Notes: generated by a model from the letters alone, not told the origin. DNA of 64,000 nt from a bacterium (GCA_030429585.1 JAUIEU010000001.1:925994-989993); one strand, 5' to 3'. Shown: positions 52,806-62,133, counted from the stretch's first letter. Numbers and translations are program-made.

Positions 52806-53585
52806 ATGGTGAATTTTCAACCTGTGGATTTGTCAGAATCCCCTAACGTTAATGTTAGTAATAATGCCCCCCTAACGGAATTTTTAAAGCTGGTGGGCGG
52901 CCTTATTGCCATTGTGCTTACCTTTATACTAGTAACCAGCTTGGTGGTGGATGCCGCCATATTATTAGTACCAGAAAAATTAGAAGCCCAACTCGCAGAT
53001 ACCCTACAGCCCCTTATCGCTGCTGAATATGACGTTATACCAACGGATGACAACACCCAGCAATTATTTAACGGCCTTACCCACCCCCTACCTAACCCCA
53101 ACGCCTACACCTTACACTTGGTAAACGATGACGACACCATCAATGCCTTAACTACCCCAGGCGGGCATATTTACCTGTTTACTGGCCTGGCTAAAAAGCT
53201 CCACACCAACGAGCAGTTGGCCTTTGTATTGGGCCATGAGCTAGGCCATGCCAAACACCGCCACGTGATACGAAGCATGAGTAAAGGAGTTATTATTGGC
53301 GCAGCCCTGGGTATCCTTTTCCCTAATAGTAACGCCGTTGGGGATGGCATTGGCCAATTACTAAACGTGGGCATGTTGAATTATTCTAGAGACCAAGAAT
53401 ACGAAGCCGACACCACCAGCGTGGATTTATTACAACAACAAGGCCTAGACCCCGCTAAAGGCATTACCTTTTTTAACGTCCTCTCCAGCATCCGAAACGA
53501 TGGCAGCACCTCCATTCTATCCACCCACCCAACGGATAAAGAACGTATTGAGCGGCTAGAACAATACTTGCAATCTCAATCTTAA
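52806..53585 (+). CDS. M48-family zinc metalloprotease
   Basis: A 259-residue membrane-linked protease. One membrane helix spans about residues 29-55 (LVGGLIAIVLTFILVTSLVVDAAILLV). The zinc site is HELGH at 144-148 with the third ligand in EYEAD near 196-200. INALTTPGGHIYLFTGLA is also family-typical. The substrate is unknown; relatives act on misfolded envelope proteins. AAGG precedes the ATG, 12 bases after the YbjQ fusion gene, so the three genes form an operon. Confidence 0.92.
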   Translation: MVNFQPVDLSESPNVNVSNNAPLTEFLKLVGGLIAIVLTFILVTSLVVDAAILLVPEKLEAQLADTLQPLIAAEYDVIPTDDNTQQLFNGLTHPLPNPNAYTLHLVNDDDTINALTTPGGHIYLFTGLAKKLHTNEQLAFVLGHELGHAKHRHVIRSMSKGVIIGAALGILFPNSNAVGDGIGQLLNVGMLNYSRDQEYEADTTSVDLLQQQGLDPAKGITFFNVLSSIRNDGSTSILSTHPTDKERIERLEQYLQSQS

Positions 53586-53598
53586 AATCAAACGTTGG

Positions 53599-55080
53599 TT
53601 ATGGCTTTAAAGCCCCCATTACACCACGCATTAGTTGGCGCCCCACCTGCGAGCCAATACTGCGCACCATGCTTTTAATCATGGCTTCCATTGGGGTTTG
53701 GCGGGTACTTTTTCGGCCAGGCTGTTTTTTAGCCTCTTTGGCGGCTTGTTTATCGGCCACCTCATCAGCCTGCTCAGCACGGGCATCCGCCATCCGCTTT
53801 TCCAAGCGCTCGTGGGCACTCTCGCGGTCAATGTCGCGCTCGTACTGGCCAAACAACCGGCTGCTTTGCACCATTTTTTGGCGCTCGGGATCCGTTAGTG
53901 GCCCCATACGGCTTTGGGGGGGGGCCATTAACGTGGGTTGGGGCAAGGTAGGGCGACCGTCCGCATCCAGCACACTCACCAGCGCTTCGCCCACGCCCAA
54001 CTGAGGAATGGTTTGACGAAGATCCAGATCTGGATGCATGGGCATGCCTTTTACTAAGGCGTTTAACGCATCCTGGTCTCGCTCCGTGGTTACCCGCAAC
54101 GCATGTTGGATGCGGCTACCGAGTTGGCCCAACACTTTTTGCGGAATATCGCTTGGGTTTTGGCTAATAAACACCAAGCCAACCCCTTTGGAACGAATCA
54201 GCCGGACAATGCGCACCACTTCTTCCGTTAAATCTTTAGGCAAGTCGGCAAACAGCAGGTGGGCTTCATCCACCATCACTACCATGCGGGGGGCCTCTAG
54301 GTCGCCTACTTCTGGCAGGGTTTCATACAATTCTGCCAGCAACCACAGCATTAACGCCGCATACAAGCGCGGCCGGTTAAATAGCTCCGTAGCATCCAGC
54401 ATGTTAATGGTGCCGTAACCATTGGCGCCCCGTTGCATCAGGTCAAACAAGTCAATGGCAGGCTCGCCAAACAATTGGGGCACCCCATCCGCCTCCAAGG
54501 CAATCATCCGCCGCTGAATCGCCTGCAAGGTATTTTTCGGCAGGTTGCCGTATTCGGCAAGCAGTTCATCGTCACCTTCGATGGCAAATTCAATTAGGGT
54601 TTTAAAATCATCCCAATTCAGCAACAAAAAGCCGTTATCATCGGCTAGCTTAAATAGCGCTAGTAGCACGCTGTGTTGGGTGCTGTTTAAATCCATCAGC
54701 AGGCTTAGCAAATTGGGGCCCACCTCGCTAACCGTGGTACGGAACGGGTGCCCCTTGGTGCCAAACACATCCCACGCCACCATGGGCATGGCCGTAAAGC
54801 TAAAATCGGTTAACCCTAATTTTGCCAAACGTTCTGTAATTTTGGGGTGGGGCGCCCCTGCAGCACCAGTGCCGCTTAAGTCGCCTTTAATATCCGTCAT
54901 TAACACGGGCACGCCTGCTTTGCTGCATTGCTCGGCCAGTACTTTGGCGCTAATGGTTTTGCCGGTGCCTGTAGCCCCCGCCACCAATGCGTGGCGATTA
55001 AGAATGCTTAAATCCAGCGCCATGGCTGGGTAAGGGGTGGTTTCGGCGTGGAGATGGCCTCCGAGAAAAGCAGCAGGCAT
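53599..55080 (-). CDS. HerA-like DUF853 ATPase
   Basis: A 493-residue ATPase. Walker A is VAGATGTGKTISAKVLAEQC (GATGTGKT at about 34-41). The following LMTDIKGDLSG, the Walker B VVMVDEAHLLFADLPK and the sensor region GLVFISQNPSDIPQKVLGQLGSRIQHALR are characteristic of the DUF853 group. A charged coiled-coil-like stretch (EKRMADARAEQADEVADKQAAKEAKK) lies near the C terminus. HerA relatives are DNA translocases; a NurA partner is not adjacent. The function of this subgroup is not established. Confidence 0.9.
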   Translation of the reverse strand: MPAAFLGGHLHAETTPYPAMALDLSILNRHALVAGATGTGKTISAKVLAEQCSKAGVPVLMTDIKGDLSGTGAAGAPHPKITERLAKLGLTDFSFTAMPMVAWDVFGTKGHPFRTTVSEVGPNLLSLLMDLNSTQHSVLLALFKLADDNGFLLLNWDDFKTLIEFAIEGDDELLAEYGNLPKNTLQAIQRRMIALEADGVPQLFGEPAIDLFDLMQRGANGYGTINMLDATELFNRPRLYAALMLWLLAELYETLPEVGDLEAPRMVVMVDEAHLLFADLPKDLTEEVVRIVRLIRSKGVGLVFISQNPSDIPQKVLGQLGSRIQHALRVTTERDQDALNALVKGMPMHPDLDLRQTIPQLGVGEALVSVLDADGRPTLPQPTLMAPPQSRMGPLTDPERQKMVQSSRLFGQYERDIDRESAHERLEKRMADARAEQADEVADKQAAKEAKKQPGRKSTRQTPMEAMIKSMVRSIGSQVGRQLMRGVMGALKP

Positions 55081-55137
55081 GACAAATTAGATATCCTAAT
55101 CAACGATTAATAAAAGAGGATTATGATACCAAAAGCA

Positions 55138-56085
55138 TTACTTCATTAAATAAGCTGCCGTATCCTTCATAATTTGCCAGAACAAATAGTTGTTTTCATT
55201 AAACGACTCAATGGTTTGTTCAAACTTCCATTTTTTGAACTGTTTTAACCTTTCATTTAATGGTTGTTTTAGCCGTTGATTTAGAGTTAGCCCTATATTT
55301 TTATCCCTTAGATTATCGAATTTATACTTTTTAGAAAACCATTTTGAATTATTAAACATAAACCCAGATGTATGCTTTTCCAACTGAAATTCCTTTGGCA
55401 GAATCGTTTCTAAAGTATATTTTCCTGGCAAGGGATACTTACGCTTAAAATCTAAAGCCAGCGTATGAAGAAGATTCTTGTAATAGCGTCTTTCTAAGTG
55501 GGGTTTTTCGGCATTTAGGTACTGTAGAGTTGATTCAGTATTATTGAATAATATATCTGTAAACTGTGTACGAAAGTTGCCCGTTTTAGCAAACATTTCT
55601 ATAGGAAACAATCCATTTTTAGTCTGAAAATAATGATGAATTTCATGGAGAAGTTGGGCTTCCATTGCTTTTTTCGAAGCTTTGTTACTATTAACTGCAC
55701 CCCCCTTAATAATAACAGGGCGCTTTAAGTCAGAAGCCATTTCCATTAATTCATTATAACTTTTTGCTTCTAAAAGATTGATTCTTCCTTTTCGAGCTTT
55801 TCTATAAACAAACGACTTAGGAGAAAGAGGCAAAAAACAAGCAGCTATATTACTTTCTTCCATTTCATTTAAAATCTTTTTTCTAATGCCCTCAGGAAAA
55901 TCGTCCAGATTAATAACTTCGACACCTTCCTGCTTAAGTCCTTTTAATTTTTTCTCAATCGTCGGATTATCTTTATGAAACTGTAGAACATCCTTGTTGG
56001 TTTGTTTAATCGCTTTTTTTCTATTTTTAGTACCTTGTATTAAGCCCACAGTACTTTTAGGTTCTGTTTCAATAGTTTCCTTCAT
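55138..56085 (-). CDS. AT-rich orphan protein with HEIHH zinc-protease-like motif
   Basis: A 315-residue, strongly Lys- and Asn-rich gene with much lower GC than its neighbours. The N-terminal 120 residues are highly charged and helical. LLHEIHHYFQTKNG (His147-Glu148-x-x-His151) fits the H-E-x-x-H zinc-binding helix. A Glu in NNTESTLQYL about 35 residues later could be the third ligand. No signal peptide or membrane helix is seen. The family is not recognised. The ATG overlaps the stop of a 52-residue frame upstream (ATGA). Origin by transfer or rapid evolution is likely from base use. Confidence 0.6.
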   Translation of the reverse strand: MKETIETEPKSTVGLIQGTKNRKKAIKQTNKDVLQFHKDNPTIEKKLKGLKQEGVEVINLDDFPEGIRKKILNEMEESNIAACFLPLSPKSFVYRKARKGRINLLEAKSYNELMEMASDLKRPVIIKGGAVNSNKASKKAMEAQLLHEIHHYFQTKNGLFPIEMFAKTGNFRTQFTDILFNNTESTLQYLNAEKPHLERRYYKNLLHTLALDFKRKYPLPGKYTLETILPKEFQLEKHTSGFMFNNSKWFSKKYKFDNLRDKNIGLTLNQRLKQPLNERLKQFKKWKFEQTIESFNENNYLFWQIMKDTAAYLMK

Positions 56086-56240
56086 ACTTTTACGAAAAAG
56101 AACTTCATCTTGGTGATTAACACCATCTCTTTAACAGGTTTTGATTTTTTTAACTGTGCTTTACTGATGTGAGGGCGCCCTCTCTTCAAGCCAGCAATAA
56201 GCTGCTTTTTAAATATTTTTTTGGCTGCCTGAAGCCTCAT
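56082..56240 (-). CDS. Small basic protein coupled to the HEIHH gene
   Basis: A 52-residue frame whose TGA overlaps the ATG of the 315-residue gene. It is very basic: 16 Lys or Arg in the first 37 residues (QAAKKIFKKQL, LKRGRPHIS, LKKSKPVK), with a hydrophobic C-terminal tail (LITKMKFFFVKV). A GAGAG site lies nine bases before the ATG. There is no known family. In AT-rich DNA on the minus strand such a frame can arise by chance, so only the coupling and ribosome site support it. Confidence 0.4.
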   Translation of the reverse strand: MRLQAAKKIFKKQLIAGLKRGRPHISKAQLKKSKPVKEMVLITKMKFFFVKV

Positions 56241-56328
56241 TATGCTCTCAACTCTCTCTTAATACTACTTTGGGCTAAGTTGATAAACGCTTAAAACAAA
56301 AAAACTGTGCTAGTAAACCATTCGTTTT

Positions 56329-57987
56329 TTACAAAGTAATACCCGATTCTTCCCACAAAATATCATGGCTAATACCTAACGAAATGTGCTGCCAGGGAAG
56401 GGTATCCGCTTGGGCAAGAGGTTGGTGGATAATCCAATCCAGTGGGGGGTATTCGGCCACACCTTCTTCGCGTAGTTCTTTATCCGCCCGCTTTAAACTG
56501 CCTACACTACCCCCGTGCCGGTAAAACCGTTCCACCAATGGGGCCAGGCGTCTATCGCCACGAGAAAACACCGCCTGCACCTCATCCCACTTGGCGCTAC
56601 TGGGGCGAAATTCGGCAATAAGCTTGCCCTTAGGCTTTAACCCTTTTTCTAACATGGCAAACCGGCGCTTAATATCCCCACGGGCCGTGCGTGGCATCCA
56701 CTGGAAGGGGGTACCCCCCTTAGGGACAAAACTACTGCACCCAAACACCAGCTTTAGTTTTGGGTGCTGGGCTTTAATCTCAGCCAACAAGTCAATGGTG
56801 GCTTGCACATCATCGTCGGTTTCATCAGGCAGGCCCACCATGCCGTAAAATTTGATGCCTTTTAGCCCTGCCTTGCTCACGGTTTCCATGGCGTCAAAAA
56901 TCTTATCCTGTTTAAGGTGCTTGTTAATGCGTTGGCGCAACCGCTCGCTGCCGCTTTCTATGGCCAGGGTTAGTTGTTGTTGGCCGCCCCGCATAAAGGT
57001 GGTTACAATGCGCTCCGTAATACGGTCTACCCGCAAGGCCGCCGCATTTAACCGAATAGGGTCGCCACCGTCGGCATCGCGTTTATCCATGCGTTGGTGC
57101 AACCCATCGCAAATGGCGTCAAACTCGGGGTGATCCGCGATAAGGGCCCCCAGCAAACCTATTTTGTGGGTATGGGTTAGGCCTGCATCAATAGTGTTTA
57201 AAATGGTTGCTGCACTGCTACCACGCGCCGGTAACATGGCATAGCTGGCCATACAAAACCGGCACCGATGCGAGCAGCCCCGCATCACTTCCACCAAAAA
57301 CGTATTCCCAAACACGCTGTCGTCACTCAGTATAGGGCTGCTGGCAATGGTGTTTTGCATTTGTGCCGCACTCAACATGCGCTTCGTCACGGTGGCGGGC
57401 ACGTCATCATAAAGCGGGTTGATGGTAGCCACCCCAGCCTCTGGCCCGTGGTAGGCCACCGTATACATACTGGGCACGTAACAGCCCGCAATGTTAGCCG
57501 CCAAATAGCGCAATTTTTCCTGGCGAGACAAGCTAGACGCCGATAATTGCTGAATAGCCGCCACGCACTCCATCAGTACCTCTTCGCCTTCGCCAATTAA
57601 AAAAAAGTCGAAAAAATCAGCGAAGGGTTCGGCGTTCGTCATGGTAACGGGCCCGCCGGCAAATATCAGTGGTTCGGCGTCGCCTCGTTGGGCTTGGTAC
57701 AAGGGCACCCCGCAGGCATCCAGCATTCGTAAAATTTCGGGGCCGTCTAGTTCAAAGCTAAAACTAAACCCCATCATGGCCACACCACGTGGGTCAAAGG
57801 TCTCTACCGTATCACCATACACACGGGTTGGGTTCACGGTGGGGGCTTCATCCAATTGACGAAACAAGGCCAAATACCCCAAGCTAGACATGGCCACATT
57901 GCGCGGGGCAGGGTAGCACCAGGCAATAGGCAAGGCATCCTTGTTAGGTACAGCCGGGGTATACAGTACGGTTTCTGGTAACGTCAT
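56329..57987 (-). CDS. B12-binding-domain radical SAM protein
   Basis: A 552-residue enzyme. The N-terminal 170 residues resemble a cobalamin-binding-type Rossmann domain (PLIFAGGPVTMTNAEPFADFFDFFLIGEGEE). The radical SAM core has EVMRGCSHRCRFCMASY with the C-x3-C-x2-C cluster motif, LTLAIESGSERLRQRINK and IKFYGMVGLPDETDDDV. A C-terminal domain of about 130 residues follows. The reaction is not known. The Met at 57987 lies one base after the stop of the SIMPL gene, so the two are co-transcribed. Confidence 0.87.
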   Translation of the reverse strand: MTLPETVLYTPAVPNKDALPIAWCYPAPRNVAMSSLGYLALFRQLDEAPTVNPTRVYGDTVETFDPRGVAMMGFSFSFELDGPEILRMLDACGVPLYQAQRGDAEPLIFAGGPVTMTNAEPFADFFDFFLIGEGEEVLMECVAAIQQLSASSLSRQEKLRYLAANIAGCYVPSMYTVAYHGPEAGVATINPLYDDVPATVTKRMLSAAQMQNTIASSPILSDDSVFGNTFLVEVMRGCSHRCRFCMASYAMLPARGSSAATILNTIDAGLTHTHKIGLLGALIADHPEFDAICDGLHQRMDKRDADGGDPIRLNAAALRVDRITERIVTTFMRGGQQQLTLAIESGSERLRQRINKHLKQDKIFDAMETVSKAGLKGIKFYGMVGLPDETDDDVQATIDLLAEIKAQHPKLKLVFGCSSFVPKGGTPFQWMPRTARGDIKRRFAMLEKGLKPKGKLIAEFRPSSAKWDEVQAVFSRGDRRLAPLVERFYRHGGSVGSLKRADKELREEGVAEYPPLDWIIHQPLAQADTLPWQHISLGISHDILWEESGITL

Positions 57988-57988
57988 C

Positions 57989-58735
57989 CTACTTAAGTTG
58001 GAAGACAGCATTCACCACCGCCGTCACTTTTTTATCGATAGTGCTGGTATCGTTCATGCCATAGTCGCTCACATCGGTGCTATCCGTTGGGGTAATTTGA
58101 AACACCCCCATATTGACAGACCGCAAAGCACCCACACGGGCCCCGGTTGCGCTGGCCATGCTTTGGGCACGAGCCTTGGCATTTTGGGTGGCCTTACCTA
58201 AAGCATCAACCTTAAGTTCATCTAACTTGGTGTATAAGTACTGGGGCGATTCACCTTGTACATTAACCCCGGTGCTCAGCAGTTCGCCCACTTGTTGAGC
58301 AATGGTTTGCACCTTGGCCACATCATCGCTGGTAACCGTTAGGCTTTGGCTTAAGCGAAAGGCATTCACCTTGGCGTAATCCGTATGGTTATACTCTCGG
58401 TGGTAAATCGGCATAATATCCACTGCGCCCACTTCGGTAGCCTTAGCATCGATGCCTTGCTTCGTAAGCCAGGCTTTTAAGGCCGCTTTATCTTTATTCA
58501 ACGCCGCATACGCCGCCTGGCGCGTGGGGGCCGTGGCTTCTAACCGGCCGCGCCATACCGCCCGATTAGATTGCACTGGCTGGCTATACGCCCCGGTAAC
58601 CACAATGCGCTGATTTTCTGCAGCCTTAACGTTACCAACCGCCCAGCCTAGCAACAGCACCGCCAGCATAATGGCCAGCCCCACCACAATAGACGATAGC
58701 ACACGCTCGGATTGCCAATGGGGGGATGAAAACAT
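57989..58735 (-). CDS. SIMPL-domain protein with membrane anchor
   Basis: A 248-residue protein. One N-terminal membrane helix (SSIVVGLAIMLAVLLLGWAVGN) directs the rest outward. The SIMPL/DUF541 domain follows, with IVVTGAYSQPVQSNRAVWRGRLEA near the start, RLSQSLTVTSDDVAKVQ, and ATQNAKARAQSMASATGARVGALRSV. The function is unknown; members are periplasmic. The Met at 58735 is chosen because GAGG lies about ten bases upstream, unlike the TTG at 58783. Confidence 0.87.
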   Translation of the reverse strand: MFSSPHWQSERVLSSIVVGLAIMLAVLLLGWAVGNVKAAENQRIVVTGAYSQPVQSNRAVWRGRLEATAPTRQAAYAALNKDKAALKAWLTKQGIDAKATEVGAVDIMPIYHREYNHTDYAKVNAFRLSQSLTVTSDDVAKVQTIAQQVGELLSTGVNVQGESPQYLYTKLDELKVDALGKATQNAKARAQSMASATGARVGALRSVNMGVFQITPTDSTDVSDYGMNDTSTIDKKVTAVVNAVFQLK

Positions 58736-58935
58736 ACCAAACAGCCTCGCTTTAATATCTAACAGATGGGGTTTGCCCTGCAAAAACTATCGTTTAGATA
58801 ACGCTAAAAAACGTTTACAGGGCAGGCATTCCCCTAAATTGTAACAAAAACATCCTATCTATTAGCAATTCTTCTATTAAGATTGTTTTTATTATTATAA
58901 GTATTATTGTTCGAGACAATCGAGAGTTTATCGTT

Positions 58936-59769
58936 ATGACGTCGCATCCCATTATGACGGGTAATGCTGCCGCAGCTGCAGGCAACCCACATGCACAAGG
59001 TATTAGTGGTTATTATGGTGGCTCACAAGCCCAACATGGTGCCCCCCAAGCATACGGTAGTGGCCAAGCCGCTAACTGGGTGCCCTACGGACTAGGCCAA
59101 ATCCCCGATGATTTATCGGCCCTGTTCCGTGTAGCGGCCCACGATGCTTACAGTGGTGTGGACCAATACGGCCACAGCTATATAGATGGAGACCTTGGTA
59201 TTAAGGCGTTATTCTTTCCGGATGACCCGGCTGTTAAACCAATTTTAGAACGCCCTTACTTAAGACAGGCCCTGATTGACTACACCAAGTGGGATATCAT
59301 GGATGATTACCAAATTAACGGTTCGCCTGCTCGCCAAATTTTTTCTGATGTAATGTACTACGGCACTGGTATTAATATTAAACAACAATTGCACCAAGCA
59401 CCCCTGCGCAATGCGGATTTAAGTTGGGCCGCCTTACAACGCCCCAATGTAGATAACGGCAATCCAGAGGGCTTCAGGATTCAAGCCGAATGGATGGGAT
59501 TAAGCAATAACGAACTTGGCGCCCTGGTTACCGGTGGACATGACTTTCTACCTAACCCCTTAGATGATCTCAACTTTAACGGCAGCACCTTAATCAATGC
59601 CATGAATCACCCCTTACACCCAGATTATGCCAATACCCAAGGGGTACCCGGCTTAAAAAATTACTTCCAAACCCTAGTTGGGCGCGATGTAAACCAATTT
59701 GGCACCCTGAACGGCTGGCACCTAGCCCAAGATATGACTCGTGCCGTTCTAAAAATGTTTTATCGCTAA
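58936..59769 (+). CDS. Orphan protein with Gly/Gln/His-rich N terminus
   Basis: Unrecognised 277-residue protein. Residues 1-48 are low-complexity (Ala, Gly, Gln, His, Tyr). The rest looks like a folded, mostly helical domain with many Asp, Asn and aromatic residues (DDLSALFRVAAHDAYSG, LDDLNFNGSTLINAMNHPLHPDY, LVGRDVNQFG). There is no signal peptide or membrane helix. GAGAG precedes the ATG after an AT-rich leader. Convergent with folD, nine bases between stops. Codon use is native with slight AT shift. Confidence 0.65.
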   Translation: MTSHPIMTGNAAAAAGNPHAQGISGYYGGSQAQHGAPQAYGSGQAANWVPYGLGQIPDDLSALFRVAAHDAYSGVDQYGHSYIDGDLGIKALFFPDDPAVKPILERPYLRQALIDYTKWDIMDDYQINGSPARQIFSDVMYYGTGINIKQQLHQAPLRNADLSWAALQRPNVDNGNPEGFRIQAEWMGLSNNELGALVTGGHDFLPNPLDDLNFNGSTLINAMNHPLHPDYANTQGVPGLKNYFQTLVGRDVNQFGTLNGWHLAQDMTRAVLKMFYR

Positions 59770-59778
59770 AACAACCGG

Positions 59779-60672
59779 CTATTTCTTGCCTAAAGAACGT
59801 TGATAGAGATTTACTGTATTCTCCATCAATGTGGCAATCGTCATGGGGCCGACGCCACCAGGCACGGGGGTAATATAGCTGGCCACGGTTTTGGCACTGT
59901 CAAAATCAACATCGCCGCATAGCCGTCCATCTGGCAAGCGGTTAATGCCCACATCCAGCACTACGGCGCCGGGCTTTAGCATACTAGCCGTTACCATATT
60001 CGGTTGGCCTACGGCCGCCACCACAATATCGGCTTGCTGTGTATGGCTAGCTAAATTTGCCGTGCGGCTATGGCATAAGGTAACCGTGGCATTGGCCGCC
60101 AACAACAACTGGGCCATGGGCTTGCCCACAATGGTGCTTCGGCCAATCACCACCGCATGCTGTCCAGCAATCTCAATATCATAGTGCTTTAAAATACTCA
60201 TCATGCCGGCCGGTGTGCAGGGTAAGGCTTGGTAAGGGATATCATCCCCTGCCAGCAAGCAACCCAAATTGTACGGATGGAAGCCATCCACATCTTTATG
60301 GGGGGCCACTGAATGCAGCACGGTTTGTTGATTAATATGGCGAGGCAAGGGCAACTGCACTAATATGCCATGCACCGTGGCATCCGCATTAAGTGTGGCA
60401 ATGAGGGCTAACACATCGGCTTCGGTCGTGTTGCCCGGCAAGGTAATGAGTTCAGATTCAAGGCCAATCTCCTGGGCCACCGTGGTTTTTCGGCGGGTAT
60501 ACACCTGGCTTGCCGGGTCATCGCCTACCAGTACCACCACCAGCTTAGGGGGGTGCTCGTCTGTTGCACGTTCCGCGCTTAAGCGCTGCAATACCGTCGC
60601 CAATTCGGCCAAACGTTGCTGCGAGACGGCTTTGCCATCGAGAATTTGACCAGTTGCTTGCGTGGATGCCAT
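59779..60672 (-). CDS. folD: Methylene-THF dehydrogenase/cyclohydrolase FolD
   Basis: Bifunctional one-carbon enzyme of 297 residues that oxidises 5,10-methylene-THF and hydrolyses methenyl-THF to 10-formyl-THF. Motifs are VVLVGDDPASQVYTRRK with the catalytic Lys, ILVQLPLPRHINQ, DGFHPYNLG, VIGRSTIVGKPMAQLLL (NADP site) and TPVPGGVGPMTIATLMENTV. All are intact. Starts at 60672 or 60684 are both possible; 60672 has the better ribosome-site spacing. Confidence 0.97.
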   Translation of the reverse strand: MASTQATGQILDGKAVSQQRLAELATVLQRLSAERATDEHPPKLVVVLVGDDPASQVYTRRKTTVAQEIGLESELITLPGNTTEADVLALIATLNADATVHGILVQLPLPRHINQQTVLHSVAPHKDVDGFHPYNLGCLLAGDDIPYQALPCTPAGMMSILKHYDIEIAGQHAVVIGRSTIVGKPMAQLLLAANATVTLCHSRTANLASHTQQADIVVAAVGQPNMVTASMLKPGAVVLDVGINRLPDGRLCGDVDFDSAKTVASYITPVPGGVGPMTIATLMENTVNLYQRSLGKK

Positions 60673-60771
60673 AACAAAACCCATGCCTTAACAGGCTAAA
60701 ACAAACCCAATAGCAGCAGTGTAGCCAAAAGGTAGTTAAAACCCAACGGAAAACGGAACCAACGAAAGGAT

Positions 60772-62133
60772 TTAGGCCGAAGCGGGCGTCACAGGTGGCA
60801 TCGCTTCAGCCTCAATAAAATCCGGGTCGAAGGCCCGCATTTTATCGTCGTCAAACATACCTTCCCAGCGGGCCACTACCGCTGTTGCCACGCAGTTACC
60901 TAACAGGTTCACACTCGTGCGGGCCATATCTAAAATGTGGTCAATCCCTAAAATCACGGCAATGCCCTCTAACGGTAGGCCAAAGGTGGTTAAGGTACCC
61001 GCCAAAATCACCAACGAGGCCCGCGGCACTGCCGCCACGCCCTTACTGGTAATCATCAAGGTCAGCACCATCACCAGCTGTTGCTGTAGGGAGAGTTCTA
61101 CCCCCGCCATTTGGGCCACAAACAAAGCCGCTAACGACAAATACAAGGTGGAGCCATCCAAGTTGAAGCTGTACCCTGTGGGCATTACAAAGCTTACAAT
61201 ACTTTTAGGTACCCCAAAGCGCTCCATCCGCTCCATGGCTTGGGGCAAGGCCGCCTCGCTGCTGGCGGTACTAAAAGCCAGTAAAAATGGGTCTTTAACC
61301 GCTTGCACCATGCGGATAAACGGAATTTTGATGATGGCGCACACGCTCACCAACACCAACATAACAAACAGCAGTAACGCAAAGTACAGGCTGCCCACTA
61401 GTTTGGCGTACACATACAAAATACCCAGGCCATTTTGGCCAATGGTAGCCGCCAGTGCACCAAACACACCCAAGGGGGCAAAGGCCATCACCAAGTTGAC
61501 GAACTTAAACATCACTTCCGCCAGGCTATCTAGGGTTACCAGCATGGGTTTGGCTTTATCCCCAGCGGCAATAACCGCCAAGGCGAAAAAGGTGGCAAAC
61601 ACCACAATCTGCAAAATATCGCCACGAGCCATAGCATCCACCACACTGGTGGGCACCATATGCAAAATAACATCCCAAAAATTACCCTGCTGTACCGTGT
61701 GTGCGTTACTGGCAATGGTGGCCAGCTCGCCTGTGGCGGCTTCGCTAGCACTTAGTAACACACCCGCCCCGGGCTGAAACACATTACCCACAAACAGGCC
61801 AATGGCCAAGGCAATGGTCGTGGCCACTTCAAAATAAATAATGGTTTTTAACCCAATGCGCCCCAAGGTTTTAGGGTCGCCGTGGCTAGCAATACCAATT
61901 ACCAGGGTGGCAAAAATCAACGGGGCAATAAGCATTTTAATCAGGTGCAGGAATAAGGTAGCCAATGGCTGCAATTGCACCGCAAACTCCGGTACGGCCA
62001 CCCCTACAACAACACCCAACACCAAGGCCATAAACACCTGTAATGTTAGCGATGGCTTTTGTTGCCACCAGCGTTTAGGGGGCAATTTGCCTAGTGTTGT
62101 ATCGGCAGCAGCAGTACGCGCAGGTGGTGTCAT
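60772..62133 (-). CDS. Dicarboxylate/amino acid:cation symporter (DAACS)
   Basis: A 453-residue transporter of the GltP/DctA family. Helical hairpin and signature segments are LIKMLIAPLIFATLVIGIAS, AFSTASSEAALPQAM (the serine-rich HP1 loop), MPTGYSFNLDGSTLYLSLAALFVAQ and LGIDHILDMARTSVNLLGNCVATAVV (substrate-binding Asp/Arg region). It imports glutamate, aspartate or C4-dicarboxylates with Na+ or H+. The specificity is not determined. The Met at 62133 is preferred over a TTG five codons earlier. It stands alone. Confidence 0.95.
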   Translation of the reverse strand: MTPPARTAAADTTLGKLPPKRWWQQKPSLTLQVFMALVLGVVVGVAVPEFAVQLQPLATLFLHLIKMLIAPLIFATLVIGIASHGDPKTLGRIGLKTIIYFEVATTIALAIGLFVGNVFQPGAGVLLSASEAATGELATIASNAHTVQQGNFWDVILHMVPTSVVDAMARGDILQIVVFATFFALAVIAAGDKAKPMLVTLDSLAEVMFKFVNLVMAFAPLGVFGALAATIGQNGLGILYVYAKLVGSLYFALLLFVMLVLVSVCAIIKIPFIRMVQAVKDPFLLAFSTASSEAALPQAMERMERFGVPKSIVSFVMPTGYSFNLDGSTLYLSLAALFVAQMAGVELSLQQQLVMVLTLMITSKGVAAVPRASLVILAGTLTTFGLPLEGIAVILGIDHILDMARTSVNLLGNCVATAVVARWEGMFDDDKMRAFDPDFIEAEAMPPVTPASA

